64,000 nucleotides of DNA from Oscheius dolichura (GCA_932521035.1 OW051496.1:1984001-2048000); one strand, 5' to 3'. Shown: positions 33,980-46,666, counted from the first letter of the stretch. Made by a program: numbers and translations. Notes: generated by a model from the sequence alone, not told the origin.

Positions 33980-34762
33980 GTTATCAATAGACTAGAAGTG
34001 CCCAGTTTTTTTGTGAGGGGCGCCTTGGCCGGCCAGCGGCCGGCCGACGCCGCCGTTTTCTGTTGACGGAGGTTCCGCGCTTGGGGTTTCTCCACTTTGG
34101 GAATTTCGGTCGAAATCTCCGGCTTTGACAAAACAAAAGCCGGGCCATTCTGACCGCTAGCTGACCGAACCCGGCTGGCTATGGGAAAAGGGCTTAACTT
34201 TGGTAAAGTGCTGTCGATTCCTCACTGTGGCACTTTGAGAATTCAAAAAAAGATTCAGCTGGGAGACGGCGACAAGCGTCATCGAATGACCCCAGTCTCA
34301 TCGCGCTTGCTCAAAAAACGTTGTGTCATTTTTAGAAACTTTGAGGCTCCATTCCTCCTCACGCCTTCACTCCCAAATTTTTTAAGATAGCAAACGATGG
34401 CAAGCAAAAATTATCGGTTCGAATGAGCTTACTCTCCACTTCCCAACTAAAAAAAACGGACTGTTACATAAGGCACTTTTTTATAAAAAAAAAGTAGAAA
34501 TAAGTAAAAAGTCATCGGCTTTGTTCAAAATTTCTCTAGATGAGATCACATATTTACAAAAAAAAGGAGCACGGATGCAATTTGGACAAAGGCACAAAGC
34601 TTGAACTCTTTCTCTTTTCCCCTAAATTGGGTGAAATCTCTATTTTGTTTTTAGTAAATTGATGGAAACATGGCAAGCTGGTGGACTAGCGGGAAATAGA
34701 GGCTATAAAACCCGAAAAAAATGGAAAAAATAGACAATTTACAGCAAAAAAATGGGGGAGAA
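33980..34762. other. Non-coding gap
   Basis: GGCCGGCCAGCGGCCGGCC palindrome at about 34028; a block (34170-34330, TCGATTCCTCACTGTG) shared in diverged form with 46380-46510. No supported gene. Confidence 0.4.
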
Positions 34763-34960
34763 TTAGACTTTTGCGAGGAGAGGAGGAGCAGAGGGATAGG
34801 CGGAAGCCGGCTGAGGGATGGTACGCTCTCCGGCGGCACGGTTACGCTTGTCACGGCGTTTCTTGTACCAAATGGCACAGAAACAGCACGGGGAGAGGAA
34901 ACAGACGGCACAACAGCAACAGCAGAGGAAGAGGACGAAGAGGACCGTGAGAATCGTCAT
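34763..34960 (-). CDS. Small cysteine-rich single-pass membrane protein
   Basis: A 65-residue frame on the minus strand. A hydrophobic segment (about 3-30) with nine Cys in a row-like pattern (LCCCCCAVC..SPCCFC) is followed by a basic stop-transfer stretch (YKKRRDKRNR) and a Pro/Ala/Ser tail with YPSAPP. The ATG lies one base after a tttcag acceptor, which is why this start was chosen; that is typical of a trans-spliced message. Codon choice is GC-richer than the flanks. The Cys block may be palmitoylated and the tail resembles WW or adaptor-binding sites, but these are inferences. The family is not recognised. The plus-strand frame in the same place is its shadow. Confidence 0.6.
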   Translation of the reverse strand: MTILTVLFVLFLCCCCCAVCFLSPCCFCAIWYKKRRDKRNRAAGERTIPQPASAYPSAPPLLAKV

Positions 34961-35407
34961 CCTGAAATTCCGTCCATATATTTATCGATATATTGGCCGA
35001 TTGGGTGCCTTTTTACCCTGGCACCGATACATAAAAATCACCAAAAGGAACCAATATTGTTGAAGACAATCTCCCATTTTTGTCCCTTGTCCCATTATCT
35101 GTTGAAATTATTGGAGTGAACAGTTCAAGTCAAGTCTTCCCTCAAATTTTAGCCTGTTTCTAAAACATCATAAAACCAAGCGTGTGCATAATTTCGTTTC
35201 CGTGCATCAATGCTCGTAATTATTCACAATCAAATGTATCAAACGATAGCCCCAAAAATTCCGGCCAATTAGTCGTCGACAGCTTAGAAATGGCTCTACT
35301 TTCCGATTGGTAGGGAGTGAAAATACTGGTCGCTACTTTCACTGTTCCGTAGAGCAAATAAACAAGAAATAGACGTATTTATGTTTTATTTGAACTACTA
35401 AAATAAT

Positions 35408-35740
35408 TCATTTACTAGGATTCCGTTTTGTTATGAGTAGGTCAACGTTGGGGAATGGGAATCCAAGTAACGCGGTTGCGGAATGATGTATATGCTCATT
35501 TCCGCTATAGAACCCGCCACAAGAATAGTTTCCAGTTATTTTTGATCGAAAAGTGGGAAAGATAGAGGACAAATGTGGAAATGCCCGTAATGTCAGTTGG
35601 AAATAAAGTGTTGCAGAACGTTTGGACTGTTTTTGACTTCGTACTACTACTTGCTGAACCTTCCCACTAACTTTAACGTACTTGTAAAACACAATAAAAG
35701 CTGTTTTTTTGCCTAATTTTCTATTCTTGCTGTTGTTCAT
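35408..35740 (-). CDS. Hypothetical 110-residue protein
   Basis: ATG-started minus-strand frame, basic at the N-terminus (MNNSKNRKLGKK), no recognised domain, no signal peptide. Support is limited: open over 330 bases in AT-rich DNA, and AATAAA lies about 20 bases after the stop (35383-35388 on this strand). No homologue recognised. Confidence 0.3.
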   Translation of the reverse strand: MNNSKNRKLGKKTAFIVFYKYVKVSGKVQQVVVRSQKQSKRSATLYFQLTLRAFPHLSSIFPTFRSKITGNYSCGGFYSGNEHIHHSATALLGFPFPNVDLLITKRNPSK

Positions 35741-36094
35741 GCCTCCAAATCTTACTCCGTCAGTTTACAGAAAGTGTCTCTTGTCAGTGACTAATTAGAT
35801 AGTAAGACGGTGTATTTTATGTTATCCCCGAAGTACGAAAACCCCTTTTTCTCTCGTGTATATCACTAGACTAGGTAGAGGCTTGTTCAAAAAGAGTTAC
35901 GGTAAATTTTACCGACAGTAGGAGGTAATTTTCTGGGATGAAGGACCGTTATTGGAAAAAAGCTCACTTGTTTTTTTGTTTTTTTTAATTGGTTATTTCA
36001 GAAAATTGTGCACTTCGCTGTATTAGCAATTCCTTTGGCACAATAAGTTCTTTTAATTGGAGCTCAAAGCCGTTAAAAAAATTGTAAGAGCCCC

Positions 36095-36365
36095 GTGGCG
36101 AAGAGAATTGTGCCATTTTACGGCCAATGTTGTTCCTCACCAACTCATCAACCTCACCAAATGCTCGTCGCGTTCGAATCTCAGCAATTTCTTATTCTCA
36201 TGGAATATAGTCTATACCATCTTGCCCGCCATAAAATTTTGAACTAGATAGAAGTAACAAAAAATAAGCAACGTCGAATTATTCGAACGCGACGAGCATT
36301 TGGTGAGTTTAGTGAGTTGGTGAGGAGCAACATTCGCCCATTTTCTTCACCCCTCGCTATTTCAT
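36095..36365. repeat. Long imperfect palindrome
   Basis: Arms 36124-36179 and 36281-36336 are nearly exact inverses (CACCAAATGCTCGTCGCGTT and its complement at the core), with weaker pairing out to 36095 and 36365. The 100-base loop is AT-rich. Could be a foldback element; no target duplication is apparent. Confidence 0.75.
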
Positions 36366-39300
36366 TCTTTAGCATGTGAGCTTTGAGAGGGAATAGTGCA
36401 GGGCAGGATCGCTTTGATCTATAGAACAATACTTTGATATCCCGATTTTAATAAGTTTCTGAAGCGTTATAAAGTCCTCGTTTTTTCTATTTCTCCACTG
36501 GTGCCATCATCGTATGCAATAAATTCCCTTTCTCTAAACTCAAATTACCGCTATTTCATTGTCCGCCGCGGTTTTCCCTCCGTGTGACCTCACCACTTGA
36601 GCATAGAAACATTCTGGCAAATATTTGATCGGGCAACACAACAATCAATTTTCTGAACAATTTCTCGAAAAAGTATTTTCGAAAATTGAGCGGAAATGGT
36701 TTTTCGTTCGATCGAAGAACAAATACTGTTGGCCATATATTATTGGGGCTTATAATCTCTAACTAAAGCTTACTTAAATTTTCACACGGGAAGGAAATTG
36801 CTTCAAGACTCCTTTATTACTAACAAATGGCAGCTCATATTCAGTGCGTTCTCATCAACAAAAGAGAAAACAAACGGCTCGTCTATAAAAAGCGCTGTAG
36901 AATCACATAAACCAAAATAAGTTTTTTTCCGCGTAACGTAAATCAAAAATATAGCCAATTTCCAACGAATATTCCACGGATTCAAATTTGGCAGCGCGTC
37001 TCCGCTATGGGGCCATGTCGGAAGAAGGCTGGTCCCGTGGCGGAGAGGTTTTCCGTGCATGAATACAATAGAATTAGTCAAAGATCTTCGAATTGAGACC
37101 AAGCAATTTCACCGATCTTCAGACAAGATTGTTGGTAATTTTTAGAGTTTCCCTATGATTACTTATTTATAAAAAATGAAGAGGAAGCGATAGTAAGAAC
37201 AGAGAAAAACTACCGAAAATCCTGGTTAGTAGCCATTTCTGGAACCGAAAAGCAGCCGCATATATTCAGCAACGAATATTGGTGTCGATGACGCTTGTAA
37301 ATCAGGTGAAATTAGTTTCAGTCAACTTTTAAATCTTCCCTGTCTGCTATATTTCCAGTCAATAAGCCTTTTCCTGATCAAGCAACACAATTCTATGCGC
37401 CCCATCCTCCCATTTCCAAGATAATACTTGGCTTTTTTTGAAAATAGGCGAGATTTGAGAGAGCAAGGTCGCTTGTTGTCCAAAATATGAGCAATAGACG
37501 CTACTTTGAGCCAAATTTGTTCTTTCTCATCATTTTGTGATTCAACTGGGGGGTTTATTTGCTATCAAAATAGGAAGATTGGTGTATTGACTTCCTTTTT
37601 TTTCAAACAACACTGATTCAAGGTACTGTATGGCGCTCAAATTATGGAAGGAAACAACGAAAAGTGGTTATTTTTGCATGTATAAAGCTTCAAGTAATTT
37701 ATTTATAGGGTCACGGAACACTGCGGTAATGCGTTTGGTCAGATAACCCGCAAGGAATTAGTTTCAATTACCATTTATCTACGTGCCGTCAATTTCCTCC
37801 CTAGTGAAAAAAACTTTATTTGCAATTCCTGCTTCAAGCTATAAAAAGTCTTTCGTACTTCTTTCGTACTCGCTTCTTCATTTCCAAAACATGTGGAATT
37901 TTTGAAAACAGTGGAGATTTGAGGGAGAAACGGCGCTTTTTGTGGTGAGTATGCGAAATGAGGCAATTGGGAGCCAATTTTGTTATTTTTTAACTTTTGA
38001 AGTTTCGATTCGGCCTTATATTTGTTACCATTACTAGAGGAATTACTTATTTATTCAGATATTTCATAAAATACTCACCACACATAAGATTTGACCTCAA
38101 ATGGAAGGTGATCCCATATCCAGACGATAATATTATACCAGTCTAGAGCTAGAACGGACTCCCAAATAGGGGGACGGTCATCCATTTTGTACGGGTAATA
38201 AATAGAAAAAGGGAGCAGGGGAGCTGGAGCCCACCGCCGGGAAAGGCACTCTCTCCTTCAAAACAAGAGCAGAGCCCAAGATCGATATCTGCCGCCGAGT
38301 AGGAGACGATTGCCCGGCGGAGAGGAGGCTATTTCCAACCGGGAGGAGGAGGTCAGAAGAGAGAGCACGCGAGACAAAAAAAGCCCCTCCCCCTGCCGGG
38401 GAGACAGTTCATTTCGGCTCGGGGGAGACGGGGGCAGAGGCGGGGGTTATGAAAGAAAATTGAGGGCAGACGGCGGATGAGTCAGCGGCTGGAGAGCCGC
38501 GAGAGCGGGAAATACGAGCAGATGAATAAATAAATAGCGCTGAGTTGTTTTTCGGTCTCTCTCTAATAGACTAGCTGTTGAAATCTGCTTTTTTTTCTGC
38601 GAATGTTTTGGCGGGGGGCTAAATTGGGAGGTTTCATTGGGTTACAATATTGCAGGAGCATTAATTATAAAGTATACAGTTGTGGCGAAATGTATCCAGA
38701 AAAATGTGTCCGAAACGAGCTAAATGACCACAAATTAGGCCAGTAGTCCCTTTTTAGTGGGTTCACTCCTTCGTTACGGGACCCCTTGACAGAAATGTAG
38801 CAGTTTTACAGTAATCTTGCATGAATGAGCTGTAAATTTAAAGGTCTGCCGGTAAAAGTGTCGAAGAACCGGGGAATTTCCTATGGAAACAGACATTATT
38901 TGTGTATGAAAAAGAGAAGATGACAATATTAGTCTCTTCAAAATGAACGTTCTTTATGTTTTGCCTGAAATATATGGGCAAAAGTTTGCGAACGCTTGAC
39001 TAGTTCTAATCAGACTTTCTTTTCCCATCGAATATCAAGAACAGTACTTCTTGAGAAGGATTATGAAAAGTTGGAAAAAAATTTGGGCTTGATAAACTAC
39101 GAAAAGATGAAACAATGGATAAAATTTAAGCTTTTATGTTTTGGCTCAAACATAAGAAAGCACATTTTCTTGTATTGCAATGGTCAAGAACGTTTTGCAG
39201 CCTGAAATTGTCCCGGTACCGTATTTTCTCAGCTGGAAGACCAAAATTAGTATCTTCGGGACCTCTTCACGAGCGGACAAGAAACTCAATAAAAGCATTC

Positions 39301-40157
39301 CCCTTATGACGATCGTAATTTCTGTTTCGGCTGGAATACAAGAAATAAATTGTGGTCAATCTTACAATGGAGAGCTGTTCCATGGCTAAAGTAGATCCGG
39401 TACGTTTTGGTAGCAGTAGAAAATATTTGAACGGTTGGATATTTGAATGTATCAACAGCCCTTTATCATGGCGGAAGTTGCCATGGTTATTTAGGCCTAT
39501 TCTTGATGAGCTTCTAGTAACATAGAAAGCCGCCGATATTACAGGACGGAAACGTTTCTTTATCTTACTGTAAGCCTTTGGGATTATTTTTGCACACATA
39601 CAATCATTGGGGGAAGATGAACTATTTTTTTTAGTTTGCCTTATCCTATATTACTCAATCGAATCCTTCAAAAATATTGCAATGACGGTATTCGGAGGTC
39701 GTCACTATTTTTGTTAGTTAGTTTCTCTCTTCTTATAAAGAGATCGTAATTTGTTGGAATATGTTGCGTTCCATCCGCATAGGATTTTTCAAAACGTAGT
39801 TCCAGTTTCAGAATGCAGTATTGTTCCTTGAAGGTTTCTAGAAGTGGTCCAAAGAAAAAAAGAATCGAAAACGGATTCCAAAGGAAACATTAGTGGGAAA
39901 GAAGGAGAACCTTTCGGATAGTCAAAAATGGGCCGTTTTGTAAGTTTTTATGTATGAAAGGTTGAATATTAGGGATTAGAACAAAGGTCTAACAGTGTTC
40001 GTAGGGAAAAAGATAGTAAAGAAGACAACTTTCTCTTGGCATGAGCGTACAAAAATATAACAGAGAAGTACTTTTGTTTTGTTTTACGAATCTTATATTT
40101 GACGGGTAAAACTTTCGAGTATAGCAATAGTGTAGCAAAGGTGAAAAAATAGACCTC
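36366..40157. other. Gene-poor stretch
   Basis: No supported gene. A TTTCCAACG-type MITE relic lies at 36955-37060. A diverged duplication pairs 37440-37540 with 37880-37990 (GAGATTTGAGRGAG). A GC-rich, purine-rich island lies at 38165-38530. The rest is AT-rich without structure I can name. Confidence 0.4.
38165..38530. other. GC-rich G-tract island
   Basis: Contains three G5 runs within 30 bases near 38419-38446 (GGGGGAGACGGGGG and GCGGGGG), plus many GGAG repeats, in otherwise AT-rich DNA. Could fold as a G-quadruplex or mark an unrecognised promoter. No exon identified beside it. Confidence 0.4.
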
Positions 40158-40408
40158 AACCCGGCCATACATGGGCAAAGCGTAGACGGGAGTGTCGACT
40201 GTTTGTGTCCGTATCTCGGTCATTTCTTGGTCAATCTCAAAAATTCAAAAACCTAGTTAGAGAGCACGTCAAGGCGATTCTAGTGAACCCAGTCACATCT
40301 CAACCGCCCCGGGAAAAAAACCTGTAACCTCACAAACTTAGACCGATGATATGTTACGTAACGTGGCGCGCCCAAAATCGGGCGCGTCAGCCCATGTATG
40401 AACCCGAC
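40158..40408. mobile_element. 235-bp MITE, CATACATG family, 8-bp target duplication
   Basis: Element 40166-40400 begins CATACATGGGCAAAGCG and ends GCCCATGTATG; the flanks AACCCGGC and AACCCGAC match 7 of 8. The interior holds ATATGTTACGTAAC and the GAGATGTGA block in reverse, matching the copies at 3600 and 14285. Confidence 0.8.
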
Positions 40409-40833
40409 AAGAATCATGAACTCAGGAACCCAACAGGGACGCCATCTAACCCACCCCAAAATTTGGAAGGGCGAAATTGTACGGTTTCAGGGAGTTCTTA
40501 TTAGAGTTTCGGACAGATTTGCAACAGTCCCAGGGTGTTTTCAAAAATGTTTCCCATTTTTATCGGAAGAAATTATCAAAGCGGTAATTTCAACGATCTA
40601 CCGACGAAATAATCTATTACAAATGATTTTTTGCAGCTTTTTCTCTCCAAAACGGGCTACAAATAGAAAAGGGACTGCTTTCCTGGGTTACTGTAAGTGT
40701 TTTTGATTACTTTGACATATCCTGAAAAATACTCCTCTGTATCAATTATTTTTTGTTTCCCCCATCCTATATTCCAGAAATAAAGCATGTAAAAATGATG
40801 AATTGCAGAGGCAGTACAGTAAACAATAAATCC

Positions 40834-42161
40834 CTACCCGGCATCATTCCAATCCACGTCTCGGCATCGTTCCTCCTCCACCATACCGTACACCTTCTCG
40901 ACTAGGGGAACCCGTTGCAATAGGCAGTCAATCCCCGATTTTAGGAGCTTATCAACAATTCCATTGACATCCACGTTTTCCATATTTTAGAGAGGAAATA
41001 AAGGAAGAGGGCAGACGGAGGGAGGGAAGATAGTGTTTACGAATGAGTCAGCCACTTTCAATTGGCAAGGGGAGGGAGAGAGGAGAACTCACATGAACAG
41101 GCTGGGAGCGCAGGCGACCATCTCGGCGGCGGAGTCATTACAATGGTCGACGATATAGCAACTCATGTAGCAGGCTTCGAGGCAATTTTCCATCGAGGAG
41201 AAACATGAAACGGAGACTCCTGAAACGGCAAATTTCCTGTTATTTCACAATTTCTCAACTTTCAACCCTGGCTAGGTTTATAACATTTTGATGAAAAATA
41301 CGCAAATTTGAAATGATAATTGAAAATTTCAGCGCGATTTCCTTATGAAGATTTCCCGAAAAATAAAGGGAAAAAGTCATTTTGAGACGGCGATTTTTGA
41401 TTCAATATCGATTGACGCGCCTTCAGTTGCAGTTTGGCTTTGTTAATTAGCCGCGGTTTATAAGAATTTGGTGAAAATTAAAAACGACCAACAAAATGCG
41501 AATAAAGTATTCTTTGGATTCTTATGAAAGTCCCCCGAAAAAATAATAAGAAAGAAGATGTTTCTCGTCCATCAGAATATGGATTACGTGCAGCGAGCTT
41601 TAGAATCTGGCTACCCTATCCGGGCTCTGTTGTACTCATCATAACTAACCATTCTTTCTTTCTTGAAACATTGAACTTTTTATCCCGACCAGCGATCTCA
41701 TTAGTTGGTTTTCCAGACCCAGTTTATATGATTTTGACGAAAATTGGGAAAAAAAACAATCAGAAATCATTACCAATACGTAATTTGTGTGATCTTATGA
41801 ACGTTTCTCGAAAAATTAAAAGAAAGCGCTTGTGAGACAACAATTTTTTGATACACTCCAAACCATTGTTGTGTACAGCTGATAAAAATTCAAATTTTTA
41901 TGCGCATAACTCGAAATAAGTACCGTTTGGTAAAATTCAGTAAACTAGATAAGCGTGGATTCTAAAACAAAAAGCGTGGATTCTAAAGTAAAAAAAAATT
42001 TCGAAAGTTCAAAAGAACAAACGGAAATGGAGAGGATTTAAAGTTTTTTGAGCATGAGCTAACATTGATTATTTTTTTTAATTTCGAAGGGAATTTATGG
42101 CTTACCTGAAACAGAACTGCCTCCAGCAATGGCGACAGCTGTCGTTGCTGCCATTTTTGAT
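40834..42161 (-). CDS. Small cysteine-rich protein, three exons
   Basis: Minus strand: 42106-42154 (ATG seven bases after a ttttag acceptor, CAAAAATGG context), 41093-41219, 40834-40981. Joined phases agree for 107 residues with eight Cys in exons 2-3 (C-x6-C-x3-C-x3-C-x5-C spacing in exon 2). Exon 2 to exon 3 lacks an AG acceptor: the sequence before GGAAAAC is ...CTAAAATAT. Either an unusual splice, a damaged site, or the protein ends at the TGA four codon letters past the donor (59 residues). The N-terminus (MAATTAVAIAGGSSVS) is only weakly hydrophobic, so secretion is uncertain. Family not recognised. Confidence 0.45.
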
Positions 42162-42589
42162 CTAAAAACGTTTCGTTTAGAATGAGTAAAAGTTTCAAAA
42201 AGTGGAGAATTTCAAGGTTTTCCATAACAGAAAAGAGAAAGACGAAATCAATCGTCAAATCAGCCGGAAAATGGAGGTAGAAAACGTTTATTGCGGGTTA
42301 GAGAGAGAGCGTTTTCTGCCGCACTAGCTGTCGGTCCCGGGCGTGTTATCTCTGGCCCCTCCGCGAGAAAAACAATCTCTCCTCCGCTGGAACACAGGGG
42401 CGCGGGAGGCAGAGAGGGGAGGCCAAGAAATTTGGAATTCTGTATAAGAATCCAAGGCAAATCTGAAAATATTCGAACAATAGGCGCTTGCCGTTTACGC
42501 TGACCACCAGATGGCGATCCAATGTTTTTTTTTCTTTTTCTAATAAGTTTTATTTCCTTTTAGTGGTACTAATTTTATCTATCGTATCT

Positions 42590-43270
42590 TATTTTAGAAA
42601 TGAACAAGTATTTTGTCGATGATAGAGTTCCTGGCCGGCCTGTTCGACATACTCCCGGAGAGACAAAGGAAAAATATAATGAATGGCACATTTTGTCCAT
42701 AGGGGCTGGCCCGGCCCGGGGTTGTTGTGAGACTTTTACGGCCCGGTCCGGCCTCGCGTTATCTAACGGTCCAATCCAGATTCGCTCGAGACCGCAACCA
42801 AAATATCTCGGCTATTTCTGCATCATTTTCGATAATCTAAAAACCAAAATGGAGAAGAGGCTCTGAGCTATCAGCCAGCCGAATTTCCGTTCAATCTTGT
42901 GTATGGAAAATATAGGACAAGCGCAAATGTTGAAAAATTCAGAGAAATTCAATTTTTTGTCTACTTCTGCTTCTCCTGGATTTTCTACCCATAAGATCGG
43001 GGTGAAATTTAGCTGACAGATAGCTCAGGCCCTTCTTTCCATGTGGATTTTTAGTTTATCAAAAATGGTGCAGAAATAACCGAGATATTACGGGTGCGGG
43101 CCGCACCGGGCCTGACGTGGACCGTTACGTAACGCGCGGGCCGTGTATGGTTTTATTTACCATTTCGTTTTTTCTCCAGGAAATAATTTGGATGAGTATG
43201 CAGCAACTAAACGAGGAAGATGGTCAAAATTCAAATTTTCACTGGATGCTCATTCAGGTTTGTACCCATG
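42590..43270 (+). CDS. Possible split gene interrupted by a palindromic element
   Basis: An exon opening just after ttattttag with ATG at 42600 (MNKYFVDDRVPGRPVRHTPG...) and a second after ctccag at 43178 (NNLDEYAATKRGRWSKFKFS, donor at 43257). A palindromic element lies between them. Product unrecognised; the exons are short and the join is not proven. Confidence 0.25.
42700..43150. mobile_element. Palindromic element of about 450 bp
   Basis: GGCCCGGTCCGGCC...GTTATCTAACGGTCCA on the left faces TGGACCGTTACGTAACGCGCGGGCC on the right; ATATCTCGG / CCGAGATAT and GAGCTATC / GATAGCTC pair inward. Organisation resembles the 24805 element. Confidence 0.6.
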
Positions 43271-44979
43271 CGATAAATGGTGAAGGAATGCACAAAAAGA
43301 GAACGATAGAGTGTTTGTTATTTTTTAAGGAATGTACAAAAGGAGAACGATATTTCGGCTAGTCGAACCACTCCTTTTTTTTACATCAAACATTTGGCTG
43401 AAACCACCGCGAGGTCCGAATGCGAACTTGGGGAACAACACCATTTTGAGATGATTTTATAACAGCATAAATGGATATTTTCGTTTTTATTCATTTTGGG
43501 CCGGTTCTATTTGTACAAAAAATATGAAACATTGGAATCCATAATAATTTTGGTTACGCTCTAGCCTGTGCGGTTAGAGCGTTGTACATTGACTAGAGTG
43601 ACTTCAACGGGCATTGAAAACTAACTGCTCCAGTGTTGGATTTGCACAAGGATAGGTCAGATTTCCTTCTTGGAAAATAGATAGACTTATGCGGAGGTCT
43701 CAATTCTAAGTGAAGGACCACTCTTGAAAACACGAAAAGACTGAAAACCCCCATTGCTTTATTGGCTTTCAAATATATCTATATGGTTGGGATTCTCTGT
43801 TGAGCAGTAGAAAACTTTCGAAAATTCGGAAATCATGGGGGATTAACCTGGATAAACGAAAGTAAGGAAATTGATATTTTCTTTGAACAGTGGAGCATTC
43901 AGCCGTAAATGATAAAATATTCGTGAAGAAAAAAAAATTCAAATTCAAGGCTCCTCAAGAAGAGATCGACCGAATGGAGCTTCTTTCTTCTTAGCTTACA
44001 AATCTTTTGTCTTTTTTCTGCCCAAGTTCGAGTCCCCAATAAGTCAACTTCATTCTTGCATTTTTTTAATTATTCTTTGAATCCCATTATTTCCTTCATT
44101 TGGAAGTTTATTTTAGCAAACTTTTGCAGAGAGTGCACTGCACGAGACTATCCAGTCATATGAATTTTCTGTGAACTGTTATACCCGCCTATCATTGTGA
44201 ATGCAATAAATAGTTCTGGATAACCGATACGACATTGCTCCCAAACGGGGAAAAAGTCAACCGGACCGGCTTTCGGCCATGTACGACTTGACCAGTCCGA
44301 CGCGTCACTTTTCGTGTCGAGTTGACAAGATTGGTCGCTTTTTCTGGAGGAAAAGAGCCAAACTGACTTTAGAAACGGGGAGAGGGAAAAAGTGGCGACA
44401 TTTGAGATCGCCTGAAACATTCCCAGCCAAAGCAAGGGTGTGGGGCACATCGATTTTCTTATCAAGTTCACAATATTGGTCAAAAGACTTCGAATGTCGC
44501 TTTCTCGGAGCAAAGGGCCAAATTAATTTCGGAAATGGTGAACGGAAAGAAGACGGGTACATTTGAAAGAGCGTGAAACGTTTCTAGTCTCAATAACGGT
44601 ATTTATAATTGCAGATCATATGCAGCATATGTGACTCCGTATCAGATACTCGGCTTCGCGCGAACGGACAGCAAGCTCCTCAAAAAATAGTACGCGCCTC
44701 TTCTAATCAGCTTGTTGATAATCCCAGAAATTGTGCACAGACTCATTTCATTGCCCCTGAAGTGGTTATCTTATCAGCACGGAAACCAGCCGGCTCTCTC
44801 TCTCGCTCTTTTTTTTATTCTTTAAACTTTAAGCTCGGAGTTTTATTGACTGCAAAGTTTCTCATTTTTCACGGTATTTTCAAAGGATAAGCATCCACTT
44901 TGGCGCCACTGAAGGACTCTTATTGCCAACAGTTATTCTTTTCCTTTCAAGTTCTCATCTCAAAAATGTTTGGTTCCCT
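43271..44979. other. Non-coding stretch with a diverged tandem duplication
   Basis: At about 44320-44580 two units of roughly 170 bases repeat (TTGACAAGATTGGTC / TTCACAATATTGGTC; GGGCCAAATTAATTTCGG / GAGCCAAACTGACTTTAG; GAGCGTGAAAC / GATCGCCTGAAAC). The open frames here follow the repeat and are not supported as genes. Confidence 0.4.
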
Positions 44980-45209
44980 TTAAAGGAACCCTCAGGGACC
45001 TGTGCGCCAGCGCACTGGTCCTGAAGCGACTGCGAATCAGGCAAACGCAAACTCACAGAAAAGGAGAAATTGGTTGAAACCTAGCTTATTCAATGTAGTT
45101 TTTTACGCTCTTTCGAACAGTGTTTCCCATTTTTTAGGAAACCCCCAATTTCGCTGTTCCATTTTTCTCTGCTACAGTAACCCGCCTATGTCCCTGAGGG
45201 TTCCTTTAA
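44980..45209. mobile_element. 230-bp TTAA-flanked element, AGGAAC termini
   Basis: TTAA-AGGAACCCTCAGGGACCTG at the left and CCCTGAGGGTTCCT-TTAA at the right, exact over at least 15 bases. Confidence 0.8.
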
Positions 45210-46379
45210 TTGCCCTGTATTTAGAGATTGTTTCCGCCGCCTTCAAGAAAAAATAGGTTTCGTCCGCCACGTTTTGAGTTATAGCACCAAATAGTTTCAA
45301 CCCGTTTGGGCGCACAGCGCATTTCGGTTATGAGATTTTGCAAATCTGACTTCACTATCATATTCCTCGTATACGATTACCCCTTGGTGAGAAAAATAAG
45401 AAGGGAGTACCCCGAACGCGAAAAGCAATATAAAAAGAAAGGAAGGAAATGATAAACTGCCATTCAGTTAGAGAGGAGCTGCTATTTTGTTTACCAACCG
45501 GTTGTCAGAAAAACGCGAGATTTAGTTTTAGTGGCTCCCTGCATTTCTCTACTTTTGTGGTGCCAGGGAATATGAATTTCCCTTCTTTTGTGAGGGAGGG
45601 GCACGGCTGAAACTAAATAAGCTTTTGTGGTATGCGAATAGAAAAAAAAACGTTGCCCGATTTTCATTTCCTCCAAGGTATTGATGCTTCTTCTTATCTT
45701 TCCCTTTTCGATTTTTCGCCATTCACACCTGATTTTTAGCTGTGTTTACCAATGGGAAGCGTCCTGTCATCAGTGAAATATACTTCAGACGGTAACATAT
45801 TTTCCTTTTTTTTCTTTTACAATACTTTTAGGTGTTCCTTACCACAGATTGAATGATTTTCAAGATTTGACATGGCTGGATACTGGAGGCTTCGGTACAG
45901 TTTGGAAGGGATATGACACAGTTGCGTGGGGATTGACTAGGAAGAGAAGGTGACCTCTTTTTATTTTTCATACTTCTCTTATTCAGAGCTGTGGCTGTGA
46001 AAACCTTTTCGCCGGATCATTATACAGCAAGAGAAATTGAAATATTGAAAACGGTACGGATTTCTTTGTTTTTTCAATAAAACAGCTCTTGGGCTTAAAA
46101 AATTCGCCTTTTTCTGCTGATCACGATGGTATATTTATTTTTGCATATGGGCGCCTGTATCGCCCTGCTCGCCAAAATTCAAATTTCCGGACAGTGCGTT
46201 TTTTCCCGCCAAAACCCGCAACTATAAGTGAGCGCATGGAATTCACGAAAACTACATATTTTTACGATTAGCTGTAACTTGCAAACGATTCAGCATATCG
46301 AAACCTACTGGGAGATGAGAGTAGATCCTTTCGACGGCGTCTCTCGCCGTCTTCAAGGAGAATTTCTTTCATCAGCTTG

Positions 46380-46515
46380 GGAGCGTCACAGTGTGGAATC
46401 GACAACGTTTTACCAGAATTAAGCCCTTCTATAAGCCTCGACAAAAGTAGTCCACTCATAGAAAAAGGCTTAATTCTGGTAAAACGCTGTCGATTCCTCA
46501 CTGTGACGTTCCAAA
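46380..46515. repeat. Short inverted repeat
   Basis: CACAGTGTGGAATCGACA...TTTTACCAGAATTAAGCC is answered by GGCTTAATTCTGGTAAAAC...TCGATTCCTCACTGTG about 35 bases later. One arm is also found, diverged, at 34180-34240. Confidence 0.65.
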
Positions 46516-46666
46516 CCGTTAGAAACCAGCTCAGCTATCTGACGGCCAGAGGCGCTTTCGAATGAATCTATTTTTCAAGAAAAAAATTTTCCAACTTGAA
46601 CGAAAAACACCAAAGGGGGGACCAAGGCAAAAAATGTTCATTTTTGAACACATGGGAATGAATGGG

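Noticed and set aside
34721-35119. 132-codon plus-strand frame with Thr/Glu-rich text
   Set aside because: It is the opposite-strand reading of the cysteine-rich membrane protein gene, which has the better start context.
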